Shown piece after piece: positions 1 to 8,182 of a stretch of DNA of 32,968 bases. A program made the position numbers and the translations under genes. Numbering within the stretch: position 1 is the first letter of the stretch; the number at the start of each line of letters is the position of its first letter. The DNA is taken from positions 1 to 32,968 of the forward strand of contig JAHDPS010000021.1 in assembly GCA_018434225.1 (NCBI GenBank). Reading direction: 5' to 3'. The notes beneath the pieces were generated by a model that was not told where the DNA came from, did no database searches, and saw only the letters and a program-made list of their open reading frames with translations. This DNA comes from Bacillota bacterium. GTDB lineage: Bacteria; Bacillota; Sulfobacillia; JABLXB01.

Positions 1-411
1 ATGATGGGCCTATGCGTGTTGCCCACAATGTGGGTGGACGTCAATCTGTACAAGCTCGAGGACATCGTCGAATTCTACTCCATAATCACTGGCAGGGAAT
101 CATCCCCCGAGGAACTACTGAACGCGGGATCGAGGCTGCAGAACCTGGAGCGGGCGTTCAATGTCATACACGCGGGGTTCGGCCGCGGCGACGACATGCC
201 GCCGAGAAAGCTGTGTGAACTTCCGGTCAGCAGGGGATCGTTCAAAGGGGAGAAGTTGGACCTGGAACGATGGGGCGAGATGCTGGACGAATACTATGCC
301 TTGCACGGCTGGGATCCCCTGACGGGATGGCCAACGAGGAAGAATCTGGAGGAACTGGGCCTGCAGCGGGTCGTTGAGGTAGCGGCAAATCACAATGTGG
401 AACTGATCTGA
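1..411 (+). CDS. Aldehyde ferredoxin oxidoreductase, C-terminal part (truncated by window edge)
   Basis: The reading frame is open from base 1 and ends with TGA at 409-411. The 136 residues match the C-terminal domain of the tungsten/molybdopterin AOR family: an acidic-basic DDMPPRK segment, then WGEMLDEYYALHGWD and PTRKNLEELGL, the usual ending of these roughly 600-residue enzymes. AORs oxidise aldehydes to carboxylic acids with ferredoxin as acceptor. The cofactor- and cluster-binding parts lie upstream of the window, so the first ATG here is not claimed as the start. A ferredoxin-like gene follows after 34 bp on the same strand and is the likely electron partner. The subfamily (AOR, FOR, GAPOR or other) cannot be told from this end. 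Confidence 0.85.
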   Translation: MMGLCVLPTMWVDVNLYKLEDIVEFYSIITGRESSPEELLNAGSRLQNLERAFNVIHAGFGRGDDMPPRKLCELPVSRGSFKGEKLDLERWGEMLDEYYALHGWDPLTGWPTRKNLEELGLQRVVEVAANHNVELI

Positions 412-445
412 AGCACTAGAACGCTACACTAATGGGGAGAAGACT

Positions 446-688
446 ATGAAGATCACTGTGGACGAGAGCAAGTGCATGGGATGTCGCACGTGCGAGCTGC
501 TGTGTTCATTTCAGATGGAGAAGCATTTCAATCCGGAGCAATCCCTGATAAAGGTGTCTTTCGACGATGACGGCGGGATCCACCTCGAGATACCGCCCAT
601 GTGCGATTCCAACGATTGCGCGAGCGAACCATTCTGCGCCAGGTTCTGTCCGACCGGCGCCATTCAAAAGATGGAGACATCGGCATGA
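446..688 (+). CDS. Ferredoxin-like 4Fe-4S protein (AOR partner)
   Basis: This 80-residue protein has cysteines at 10, 13, 16 and 20 (CMGCRTCELLC) and a second group at about 53, 58, 64 and 68 (CDSNDCASEPFCARFCP). That suggests two cubane clusters as in the small HycB/AOR-linked ferredoxins, although the spacing of the second group differs from the classical CxxCxxCxxxCP. A GGGGAGAAG Shine-Dalgarno lies just before the ATG. The stop overlaps the lipoate ligase start (ATGA, 685-688), so the two are probably translationally coupled. The likely role is cytosolic electron transfer to or from the upstream AOR. The family is clear; the partner is inferred from gene order. Confidence 0.85.
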   Translation: MKITVDESKCMGCRTCELLCSFQMEKHFNPEQSLIKVSFDDDGGIHLEIPPMCDSNDCASEPFCARFCPTGAIQKMETSA

Positions 689-1746
689 TGACGTACGTTC
701 CGAACGACTCCCTGGACCCCCGTTTCAATCTGGCTCTCGAGGAGTACATCCTGAGGGATTGCCCCCTGGACGGCCCGTGCCTGCTTCTGTGGCGCAACAG
801 CCCTTCAGTCATCATCGGGCGCTTCCAAAACACCCTCGACGAGATCAATCCGGACTACATCGCCGAGAACGGGGTCAACGTGGTCAGGCGGATAACCGGA
901 GGAGGCGCCGTCTATCACGATCTGGGCAACCTCAACTTCAGCTTCATCGAGCGCGCCCCCGAGGACGGTATAAACCTCAGGATGTTCACCGACAGGGTGG
1001 CGGTCGCCCTGAGGCGCATGGGACTCGACGTGGGGGTGAGCGGGAGGAACGACCTGACCATCGACTGCCGGAAATTCTCGGGCAACGCCCAGTACCGCTA
1101 CAAGGACAGGGTCCTGCACCACGGGACGATCCTGTACGACTCCAACCTTGAGAACGTGCAAGCGGCGCTGAACGTCAAGGCTGAGAAGATGGCGTCCAAA
1201 GGGGTGAGGTCCGTCAGAGCGAGGGTCACGAATCTGTCGGCCTACATGCCGCGGCCGATCCCCATACTGGAGTTCAGGGATTCGCTACTCGGGGAGTTCT
1301 TGCGCGATGAGCAGGCGAGCGGGCCTTCCATTCGTCACCTGGACGAGCGGGATATGCTCGCCGTCAGGAGGTTGATCGACGACAAGTACTCCACCTGGGA
1401 CTGGAATTTCGGCCGGTCGCCCGAGTACAACCTGAAGGGCGCGGGACGATTCGCGTGCGGCAGCGTCGAGGCATATCTGAAGGTTGAACGCGGGGTCATC
1501 CAATCGTGCAGGATTTACGGGGATTTCTTCGCGGACGAGGATATCTCCGGCCTCGAAGCGGGCCTGGTGGGGACGGGTTACGCTGAGGCAGACCTGAGGG
1601 AGGCCTACGGGAGGCTCGGCGCGGGGAGATACATACCGGGCATGGGGATCGAGGACTTCCTCCGATTACTGCTGCTGAGCGGCTGGCAGGGGTTTCCGCC
1701 TATCCCTCGGCAGGGTGAGGCCGAGGAGTGTAACCACGATCGGTAG
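685..1746 (+). CDS. lplA: Lipoate-protein ligase A
   Basis: The enzyme activates lipoate (or octanoate) with ATP and transfers it to lysines of lipoyl domains such as GcvH or 2-oxoacid dehydrogenase E2. The 353-residue product carries the family signature RRITGGGAVYHDLGNLNFSF (about residues 66-85), the SGRNDL and KFSGNAQ segments of the adenylate and lipoate pocket, and a C-terminal accessory domain beginning near DKYSTWDWNFGRSPEYN, so it is a complete LplA. The ATG at 685 is chosen because it overlaps the ferredoxin stop; the frame also opens further upstream, inside the ferredoxin gene. The last 81 bp overlap the 3' end of the convergent MFS gene. Placement directly after AOR and ferredoxin is unusual for lplA. 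Confidence 0.92.
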   Translation: MMTYVPNDSLDPRFNLALEEYILRDCPLDGPCLLLWRNSPSVIIGRFQNTLDEINPDYIAENGVNVVRRITGGGAVYHDLGNLNFSFIERAPEDGINLRMFTDRVAVALRRMGLDVGVSGRNDLTIDCRKFSGNAQYRYKDRVLHHGTILYDSNLENVQAALNVKAEKMASKGVRSVRARVTNLSAYMPRPIPILEFRDSLLGEFLRDEQASGPSIRHLDERDMLAVRRLIDDKYSTWDWNFGRSPEYNLKGAGRFACGSVEAYLKVERGVIQSCRIYGDFFADEDISGLEAGLVGTGYAEADLREAYGRLGAGRYIPGMGIEDFLRLLLLSGWQGFPPIPRQGEAEECNHDR

Positions 1747-2895
1747 CGCGAGGATCGCCATCATGGACGTTCGCAGCCCGTAGATATCGGCTATCCACCC
1801 GAAGAGCGGGGCGACCAGCATCCCGATGCTCGACGCTATGCCCAGCGTGACTCCCGAGGCGAACCCTACGTGATTGGGCAGGTACTCTTGCCCGAGGACC
1901 ATGATGGCGCTGAACGGCGCCACCAGGGGCACGCCCAACAGCAGTGAGGCGCCTATCGCGCGCGCGACGCCGCCTTGCGCGAGGAACAGCCCCGCGAGAG
2001 GGATCGTCAGGCTTGTCGCCGCTATGATGGTGCGTCGGCAACCGTAACGGTCAGCCAGCGGGCCTCCGAGAATCGTTCCAACCACCCCGCTGAGACTGAA
2101 CAGGGATAGCGCCGCGCCGGCCTGTTGTGCGGTGCCGTGGAGGGCATCCGTGATGTACAGCGGCAGGAAGTTGCCGATGCCCTGCACTGCCGCCGCCCGA
2201 ATAACAAGCAAGGCCGCCAGGCGGGCGAACGCACTCCACCTATCCGCTCCGCCTCCGTTGCCGTCACCGGCGGTCTCGGGGGCGAGATGCGCGTTCAGGC
2301 GGTTCAACGCGATCGCCATCGCGACGGCCATGGCGACCGACGGAAGTATCGCGAACGATGATCCCCGCAGCCCGAACCTTAGCAGTAGTGGCATAAGCAC
2401 CATCGGGCTGGCCGCAAACCCCAGGCTCCCCCCGGCCGCGAATAACCCCATCCCCTCGCCGCCACGATCCCTCGAACACTGCCCCGCGAGTCGCGCCGTC
2501 GCTGGATGGAAACCGGCGATACCGATGCCGCTCAAGGCGATACACGCGAAGATCGCCGCGTAATCGCGCAAGACGCCCGCCAGGGCGATACCCGCTCCGC
2601 CCAACACCAGTCCGACGGGGGCCGTCCACATTACCGGATGCCTGTCGACAAATACGCCCATGAGAGGCTGCCACAGTGAAGACGTAAGCCCCAGCGCCAT
2701 CACGAGGCCCGAGGCCGCGGAATAAGAGAACTGGCGCTCCGACACGAAAAACGGCAGCAACACCGCCGGCGCCGCAAGATTGAAGTCGTTGAACGCATGG
2801 GCCAGTCCCATGAGGATGAGGGTCTTCCTATTCGCTTGCTCTATCCCGGAACCGCGTTCCAAGGTACGGACTGCGTTATCTCGCACACGGGCCAT
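1666..2895 (-). CDS. MFS transporter, fosmidomycin-resistance-like
   Basis: A 409-residue hydrophobic protein with about 12 membrane segments in two halves. The first helix has the GLAHAFNDFN motif, the loop between helices 2 and 3 reads GVFVDRHPVM, and helix 4-5 contains FHPATARLAG, a pattern typical of the Fsr branch of the major facilitator superfamily. The second half has the matching GGPLADRYGCRR loop. These proteins usually export small molecules by proton antiport; the substrate here is unknown. The ATG at 2895 was chosen because residues further upstream have no MFS character; only a weak AAAAG precedes it. It lies 127 bp beyond the ABC importer on the same strand, separated by a 10-bp hairpin, so it may be the last gene of that transcript or be expressed alone. 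Confidence 0.85.
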   Translation of the reverse strand: MARVRDNAVRTLERGSGIEQANRKTLILMGLAHAFNDFNLAAPAVLLPFFVSERQFSYSAASGLVMALGLTSSLWQPLMGVFVDRHPVMWTAPVGLVLGGAGIALAGVLRDYAAIFACIALSGIGIAGFHPATARLAGQCSRDRGGEGMGLFAAGGSLGFAASPMVLMPLLLRFGLRGSSFAILPSVAMAVAMAIALNRLNAHLAPETAGDGNGGGADRWSAFARLAALLVIRAAAVQGIGNFLPLYITDALHGTAQQAGAALSLFSLSGVVGTILGGPLADRYGCRRTIIAATSLTIPLAGLFLAQGGVARAIGASLLLGVPLVAPFSAIMVLGQEYLPNHVGFASGVTLGIASSIGMLVAPLFGWIADIYGLRTSMMAILALPIVVTLLGLTLPRDRRKPLPAAQQQ

Positions 2896-2972
2896 ATCTT
2901 GGTCTTTTCGAGGCGGCTTCCCCCCGATCCTCCTGACATTACTGACGATCACGATCCAGGTCCAAGAACAGG

Positions 2973-3008
2973 GTGGGCCGGGTACGTCCTCCAAAAGGCC
3001 CGGCCCAC
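2973..3008 (-). terminator. GC-rich hairpin after the ABC permease gene
   Basis: Perfect 10-bp inverted repeat, GTGGGCCGGG (2973-2982) with CCCGGCCCAC (2999-3008), 16-nt loop. It lies 15 bp past the stop of the permease on the minus strand. The sequence after it has no T-tract, so it is either a weak terminator or an RNA 3'-end stabiliser. Confidence 0.5.
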
Positions 3009-3022
3009 TACACGAGACGAAC

Positions 3023-4117
3023 TCACCGTCGCCTGGCGCGTTCCAGCGCGTGCAGGAACAACACCACTCCGATCACTGCATACGCGACGAACACCCGGAA
3101 ATACTCGCCCACCTGCGGGTGACCCATCAGGCGCTGGCCGGCGTGGGGCGCGACGATAAACAGCAGGTGGAACAGGATTATCCCGAGGACTGCCTGTCCC
3201 ACGGTGGCTTTGACCACAGTCGCCCCGCCCACCAGCAACGCGGCTATCGCGAACATCCCAACCTGTTCGTGACTACTATACACGTTGACGGTGCCGACGT
3301 TCTGCATAAAGACGATCTGGCCGACGGCCGCGAGAACAGTGGACATCACCACGGCGATGGTCCGCGTCCTATCGACGTCTATCCCCGATATCCTGGCCTT
3401 CTGCTCGCTCTGGCCCACCGCTCGGAAATCCTGGCCGAGCTTCGTGCGGAATAGCGCGCGGATCCCCAGAGCGCCCATCGCGCCGACCGCCAGGGTCACG
3501 ACGGGCACGGGTATCGGGCCCAAGATCAACATCAACAGGTTGTCCAGGGCGTACTTCATGTACTTCAGCTCCACCGTGACCCTCAAACCGAAACCCTGTG
3601 GGAGGATCAGGTCAGTGTTTCTAATGGGGATCAGCGTTCCGCACAAGAATAGGTATACCAGCTGATAGACCCCGTTCATGAAGTAGCCCAGTATCATGCC
3701 GGCGATCATCTCACGCCCGCGCGCGCGGTTGAGGATGTAAGCCGCGAGGAGGCCTAGCGCAATCGCCAGGGGGAGTGAGATAGCCGTGGCCGTCAGCAGG
3801 CCAAGCATATGCGGCATCCTGTAATGAGTCACCATAAACAGGCCCGTCTGCCCCGCCATCGCTCCGAGCACAATGCCGAAATTCAGGCCTAGACCAGCTG
3901 CGACGGGGATGATCAGGGACAATACCAGGAGCGAGTTCCTGGCGAGCCTCGTCACCACTTCCTGCAGCACAAAGATGATGGAGATCCTGCTGACCGCCAC
4001 ACCGGCGGCGCACAGGCAGAAGAACAACAAGGGCACGGCGTTATGGGACAACCAGTCCCGCGTGAACAGCCCGCGGACGCCCGACCCCTTTCGGATCCCC
4101 GTCTCGACGACGCTCAT
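3023..4117 (-). CDS. ABC transporter permease (BPD_transp_2 family), second subunit
   Basis: A 364-residue integral membrane protein with about 8-10 hydrophobic segments and the motif GLGLNFGIVLGAMAGQTG near residue 75, typical of RbsC/YufP-type permeases for sugars and nucleosides. The segment EQKARISGIDVDRTR near residue 245 is the cytoplasmic coupling loop seen in this family. The ATG at 4117 is chosen because it overlaps the stop of the preceding permease (ATGA, 4114-4117) and follows an AAGGGGGGG Shine-Dalgarno; the open frame runs much further upstream without membrane character. It should form a heterodimeric channel with the 4114-5154 product, powered by the double ATPase. The substrate is unknown. 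Confidence 0.88.
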   Translation of the reverse strand: MSVVETGIRKGSGVRGLFTRDWLSHNAVPLLFFCLCAAGVAVSRISIIFVLQEVVTRLARNSLLVLSLIIPVAAGLGLNFGIVLGAMAGQTGLFMVTHYRMPHMLGLLTATAISLPLAIALGLLAAYILNRARGREMIAGMILGYFMNGVYQLVYLFLCGTLIPIRNTDLILPQGFGLRVTVELKYMKYALDNLLMLILGPIPVPVVTLAVGAMGALGIRALFRTKLGQDFRAVGQSEQKARISGIDVDRTRTIAVVMSTVLAAVGQIVFMQNVGTVNVYSSHEQVGMFAIAALLVGGATVVKATVGQAVLGIILFHLLFIVAPHAGQRLMGHPQVGEYFRVFVAYAVIGVVLFLHALERARRR

Positions 4118-5154
4118 GAGCCGTTCCCCCCCCTTGTCAGGGCGTAGAGTATCATCGCGTTGGAGATGATCATCCTCGCGACTTCGGACAAGTCCCCCTG
4201 GATAAGGGTCTGAGTAACGGGTAGGGACACGGTGAGCAGCGTCTGGAATAGGAACACGCCCGCCACGGCGTGAAGCACCGTCGCCTGCCTCGTGCTCGCT
4301 CCACCTATGAGGACCGAGGCCACCGCTGGGAAGGCCATCATGAGAGGTGCGGTGTACAGCTGTATGAAGCCCAGGCTCTGAGCGTACACGACTATTCCCA
4401 CCGCGCCAAGCATCGTGGATGCCATTGAACCGATCATCCGAGTCCTGTCGCAATTGATTCCGCAGGCCTGGGCGTAGGCGGGGTTCGCTCCCGCGACTCG
4501 CATCGCGATGCCCCACGGCGTCTTGGCGAATACCCACACGAGCAAGCAGGTAATCGCAAAAACGGCGAGGAGCCCCGCCGGCACCTCCACCTGGCCGACC
4601 TTGAACCTCATCAGATTGTCCAGCACTCTCGCCAGATCATCATCCATGGCCATCGTCACGCGCAGGCCCTTTCCGCCCACGACGAAAATCATCTTGGGGT
4701 TGGTGAACGGGGCCGCCACCCAGAACATGCACATCGCGGCTACGACGGAGAAACCGGCGTACGTTCCCACCATCATCTCCTGACCCTTGACGTGATTCAG
4801 GAGATAGCCGTACACGTATCCGGCGCCGGCGGCGAACAGGCAGCCGAGGCCGGCGGCGACCAGGAAGCCCGTCAGCCCCACCAGGTTCCGTTCGAATGCC
4901 AGCACCAGGCCGAGTAATCCGCATATTATCCCCACGGGGAGCCCGAAGTTCAGTCCGAGGCCTGCCTGCACGCTCGGCACCATCGCAAGAACCATTATCC
5001 CGTTCATGCCCGCCCTGGTAAGGGAATTGGATATCAGCATGTCCATGGGAAGGCCGTTCACCCAGGCGATGGCGAGCATAAGGACAAGGAATGCGATGAT
5101 GACGAGCCGGGCAACCCCCACGCTCTTGATGAGTCCGTTTTTTTCACCCGGCAT
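4114..5154 (-). CDS. ABC transporter permease (BPD_transp_2 family), first subunit
   Basis: A 346-residue membrane protein with about 8-10 transmembrane segments. It has the family motif GLGLNFGLPVGIICG near residue 70 and a coupling-loop segment NPAYAQACGINCDRTRM near residue 230, both mirrored in its neighbour, so the two permeases are diverged paralogues. The ATG at 5154 follows AAAGGAGAAG by about 8 nt and lies 11 bp inside the end of the ATPase gene; longer frames would start with an Arg-rich tail that is a shadow of that gene. It sits in the operon DUF3798 protein, ATPase, permease, permease, the layout of YufNOPQ-type nucleoside importers but with a different binding-protein family. 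Confidence 0.88.
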   Translation of the reverse strand: MPGEKNGLIKSVGVARLVIIAFLVLMLAIAWVNGLPMDMLISNSLTRAGMNGIMVLAMVPSVQAGLGLNFGLPVGIICGLLGLVLAFERNLVGLTGFLVAAGLGCLFAAGAGYVYGYLLNHVKGQEMMVGTYAGFSVVAAMCMFWVAAPFTNPKMIFVVGGKGLRVTMAMDDDLARVLDNLMRFKVGQVEVPAGLLAVFAITCLLVWVFAKTPWGIAMRVAGANPAYAQACGINCDRTRMIGSMASTMLGAVGIVVYAQSLGFIQLYTAPLMMAFPAVASVLIGGASTRQATVLHAVAGVFLFQTLLTVSLPVTQTLIQGDLSEVARMIISNAMILYALTRGGNGS

Positions 5155-6742
5155 CCGCTGTCTTCTCCTTTCCCGCCATCGCCAGCCCGAACGCGGCATC
5201 GGAGGCCCCCGGGTCGAGCACGCTGCTGATCCTGCCCCCGTGCATTATCGCGATGCGGTCGCATATCTTTCGCAGTTCGTTGAGCTCGCTGGATGTCATG
5301 ATGACAGTAATCCCGTCTTCTCTGTTCAGGCGCAAGAGTTCGTCGAGCACGCGCTCTTTCGCCCCGACGTCGATCCCGCGCGTGGGCTCGGATACGAGAA
5401 GCACGTCGGGTTCCAACGTAAGCGCTTTCGCGACGCAGATCTTCTGCTGGTTGCCTCCGCTTATCTGGCGGACGCGCTGCTTCGTGCTTGTGCACCTTAT
5501 ATCCAGCTTGCGAACCATGTTTGAGGCGTGGGACCTTATCGCGCCATTGTCCCTCATCTTCAGAGGCAGGAGAAACATTCGCTTGAGGAACTTGCCCTGC
5601 GCCATCATGCCCGCCACAACGATGTTATCCTCCACCGAATCGTCGAGCAGCAGGCCGACCCCACGCCTGTCCTCCGATAGAAACGCGAGACCGGCGTTCA
5701 ACGCGCCCTTGGGGTCGTTCAGCGGAACCGAAGAGCCGTTCTTCTCCACGGCGCCGCTGGCCGGCTTAAGGCCCATGATCCCGTTGGCCACGCCGAGCTT
5801 GCCGTGACCGGCCAGACCGCCCAGTCCCAGGATCTCCCCCTTGCGAATCTCCAGCGATACTCCCTTGACGACCTCGCCCGGCATATCGACTTCCAGATTC
5901 TTGAGCCTCAGCGCTACGGGGGCACCTGAAAGCCTGCCCTCGTCTCCTTGCCGGGCGCCCTGTTCCAGGCTGCGGCCCACCATCAGCTCCGCGAGGCGGG
6001 CCACCTTCGCTTCGCCGCCCTTCATCCTGCCGACCACCTCGCCGTCCCTCAGGACGGTGATCCTATCGGCGACCTCCACCACCTCGTCCAGCCTGTGGGT
6101 GATGAATAGGATCGCTATGCCGGAAGAGGCGACTATCCTCATGGCCCGGAGGAGACCGGCGGCCTCTCCCTCGGTGAGAACCGCCGTCGGTTCATCGAGC
6201 ACCAGCAAGGAGACGGTTTTTTTGTCTATCTCCCTCGCTATCTCGATGAATTGCATGTGCCCGACTGGCATGCCGGCGACCGGTATCCACTCGTCTATGG
6301 ACATCTCCAGCTTATCCAGGGCACGCCTGGCGTCGATTCTCATTGCGGGTACGTCGAGGGTCTCCATGCGACGTCCCGCAATCCCGCTCAGGAAGTTCGG
6401 GTACGTAGTCTCCCGATTCAACTTGATGTTTTCGGTGACAGTGAAGCCTGGGAGCAGCATGAATTCCTGGTGCACCATACCGATCCCCGCCGTCATGGCA
6501 TCCCCCGGGCTCCTGAAATCGGCTTTCGACCCCTTGAACCACACCTCTCCACCGAAGCCCCCGGTCTCATGAATGACAGGCATTCCGAAAAGAATGTTCA
6601 TCAGCGTGGTCTTGCCCGCCCCGTTTTCCCCCACGAGGCCGTGGATCTCGCCGGCGCCGACATCCAGATCGACGCCTTTGAGGACCGTGTTGCCGTAGAA
6701 CTGCTTGTGGATTCCCCTTATCGAAAGTACAGGCTCTTCCAC
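5144..6742 (-). CDS. ABC transporter ATP-binding protein with two nucleotide-binding domains
   Basis: A 532-residue protein with two fused ABC domains, as in RbsA, MglA and YufO. Domain 1 has Walker A GENGAGKT (38-45), Q-loop HQEF (91-94), Walker B LLVLDEP (179-185) and H-loop at TH (215-216); its signature is altered to MPVGHMQ (158-164). Domain 2 has a degenerate P-loop (GLAGHGKLG, 309-317), a good signature ISGGNQQ (427-433) and Walker B with Ser for Asp (VLLVSEP). This one-good, one-degenerate arrangement is normal for the family. The start is GTG at 6742, 9 nt after GGAGG; the frame extends upstream into a hairpin and the previous gene. It energises the two downstream permeases on the inner membrane face. 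Confidence 0.9.
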   Translation of the reverse strand: MEEPVLSIRGIHKQFYGNTVLKGVDLDVGAGEIHGLVGENGAGKTTLMNILFGMPVIHETGGFGGEVWFKGSKADFRSPGDAMTAGIGMVHQEFMLLPGFTVTENIKLNRETTYPNFLSGIAGRRMETLDVPAMRIDARRALDKLEMSIDEWIPVAGMPVGHMQFIEIAREIDKKTVSLLVLDEPTAVLTEGEAAGLLRAMRIVASSGIAILFITHRLDEVVEVADRITVLRDGEVVGRMKGGEAKVARLAELMVGRSLEQGARQGDEGRLSGAPVALRLKNLEVDMPGEVVKGVSLEIRKGEILGLGGLAGHGKLGVANGIMGLKPASGAVEKNGSSVPLNDPKGALNAGLAFLSEDRRGVGLLLDDSVEDNIVVAGMMAQGKFLKRMFLLPLKMRDNGAIRSHASNMVRKLDIRCTSTKQRVRQISGGNQQKICVAKALTLEPDVLLVSEPTRGIDVGAKERVLDELLRLNREDGITVIMTSSELNELRKICDRIAIMHGGRISSVLDPGASDAAFGLAMAGKEKTADAG

Positions 6743-6770
6743 TATGACAATCCTCCATCGGCCCTTAATG

Positions 6771-6800
6771 CGTGCCGGGCGGGGGTTCCCGCCCGGCGTG
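6771..6800 (-). other. Strong intercistronic hairpin between binding-protein and ATPase genes
   Basis: Arms GCCGGGCGGG (6774-6783) and CCCGCCCGGC (6788-6797) pair perfectly around a 4-nt loop, and three further pairs (two G-U) extend the stem to 13 bp. There is no T-tract. It lies between the lipoprotein and ATPase genes, where importer operons often carry an RNA hairpin that stabilises the upstream message so that binding protein exceeds membrane subunits. That role is inferred. Confidence 0.7.
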
Positions 6801-6812
6801 AAGGCCCACTCG

Positions 6813-7931
6813 TTATTTCTTCCCAAATACAATGGAGCCGCAAATACCGAGGTACATGTTTTTGCCTTCCGCGAACCTCTTCATCTGAATGGGGACGCCC
6901 GCCTCTTTCTCCAGCGCCGCCTTCACCGCGTTCATGTCGCTGAGCTTCACCTTGCCCTGCACCGCCTGCATCACGAGTTCCGTTGCCGCTTTCATAGATA
7001 CCATGTTGTACGGAACGGGCCACGTCGCGAACCGACCGGCGCCTCCCTTCTCGACTATCTTCTGTTCGATCGCCTTCTTGATCGCGTCGAAATCGCCAGC
7101 CATGCCCTTCACGTCGATGCCGAGAGCCCCCGGATATCCGTGAGTCGGGCTGGGACAACACTGCTCGACGAATATGGTGCCGGCTTCCAGGGCCGCCTTG
7201 ATGAGGGGTTCCTGCATCCCGCAGTTTGTGCTGAACACGCAGATGTCCTTGCCGTGCTGCTTCACCTGCATCGGTACGTTTTCCAGTATGAATTTCTGCG
7301 CCCCGGGGATCCCGTCTGGGCCCATCGGGTCGGGCGCCGTGACGAATACGAACTCCAGGCCCTCTTTCGCGCAGACGTCCTTCATTATGTCGCGGCGCTT
7401 CGCGAGGAGCTCCATCGACATGTGACGGGGGAAAGAGTAGTGAAGGAACTTCTTAGCCCCAAGCTTCTTGGCCAGCTCGATGATGGTCCTGCCCCGCTCC
7501 AGGTTGTCGACCTCAAGGCAGAGGTCGGTTTTTTCGGCCATCATGGCCGGATCCTCATGCACCTCAATTGTGGCAATCAGAATGTCTTTTCGCGTCTGCC
7601 TGACTTTGTCTATCGCTGCGGCCGTGCCGGGAACTCCCTGGCAGATCACGATGGCCTTTACCTTGGGGTCCGCAGCTAATCCCGTGATCTGGCTGATCGT
7701 CGTCTCCTGTTCCTGCATGAAGTTGTCGGGATAAGTAACGTGAATAATGCGATCCTTGTACTTTGCCTTTATGGCCTCCCCGGCGCGGTACTCGTCCTCG
7801 CCCTGGGCAACCGTGCCCGTTACGATGCCGACCTTGAAATCCTGCGCGGCCCCTCCGCCCCCGCATCCGGCGAGGCCGGCGACGATGACGCCCATCAGAA
7901 TCAGGCCTATCAAACGCTTACCAAGACCCAC
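6813..7931 (-). CDS. DUF3798-family lipoprotein, presumed ABC importer binding protein
   Basis: A 372-residue protein with a lipoprotein signal ending in LAGC (Cys23) and a periplasmic-binding-protein-like fold starting FKVGIVTGTVAQGEDEYR. Conserved stretches such as HVTYPDNFMQEQETTISQI, HYSFPRHMS, STNCGMQEPL and EQCCPSPTHGYPGALGI match what I recall of DUF3798, a family with no established ligand. The GTG at 7931 is preferred over the GTG at 7979: it follows a perfect AAGGAGG by 9 nt and gives a normal 22-residue signal peptide, although the upstream GTG also has a GGAGG-like site. It is the first gene of an operon with a double ATPase and two RbsC-like permeases, so it probably binds the transported solute. 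Confidence 0.85.
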   Translation of the reverse strand: MGLGKRLIGLILMGVIVAGLAGCGGGGAAQDFKVGIVTGTVAQGEDEYRAGEAIKAKYKDRIIHVTYPDNFMQEQETTISQITGLAADPKVKAIVICQGVPGTAAAIDKVRQTRKDILIATIEVHEDPAMMAEKTDLCLEVDNLERGRTIIELAKKLGAKKFLHYSFPRHMSMELLAKRRDIMKDVCAKEGLEFVFVTAPDPMGPDGIPGAQKFILENVPMQVKQHGKDICVFSTNCGMQEPLIKAALEAGTIFVEQCCPSPTHGYPGALGIDVKGMAGDFDAIKKAIEQKIVEKGGAGRFATWPVPYNMVSMKAATELVMQAVQGKVKLSDMNAVKAALEKEAGVPIQMKRFAEGKNMYLGICGSIVFGKK

Positions 7932-8182
7932 GGTCCAATACCTCCTTGCGCAGAGTGTTTGAAGCCGTTTCCGAGTCACGGGCCACCCCCCTCCACAAGC
8001 TTACATAATTATCACTATACTCTGACAGTAGGCGTATTCTACGGCACCCGTTCCATTCCTTTCTGTATAGGCTTGTTCTTACAGAGCTGGCTATTACCGT
8101 CAGCAGGCGACGCAGCAAGGAATTCCAATCCCGCGCAGCGAATTGAGAGTGCCATTCTGTCCCTTTGAACGGAGGAGTATAA
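7932..8182. other. Divergent intergenic region (importer operon / degV)
   Basis: About 250 bp between the leftward importer operon and the rightward DegV gene. It has an AT-rich core (about 8001-8025) with TATACT on the plus strand and GATAAT on the minus strand, but neither has a convincing -35 box at 17 bp. It presumably holds both promoters; no operator or hairpin was recognised. Confidence 0.4.

Noticed and set aside
7747-8168. Plus-strand frames of 71-142 codons over the start of the DUF3798 gene and the intergenic region
   Set aside because: They are shadows of the lipoprotein coding strand, lack ribosome sites and show no domain pattern.
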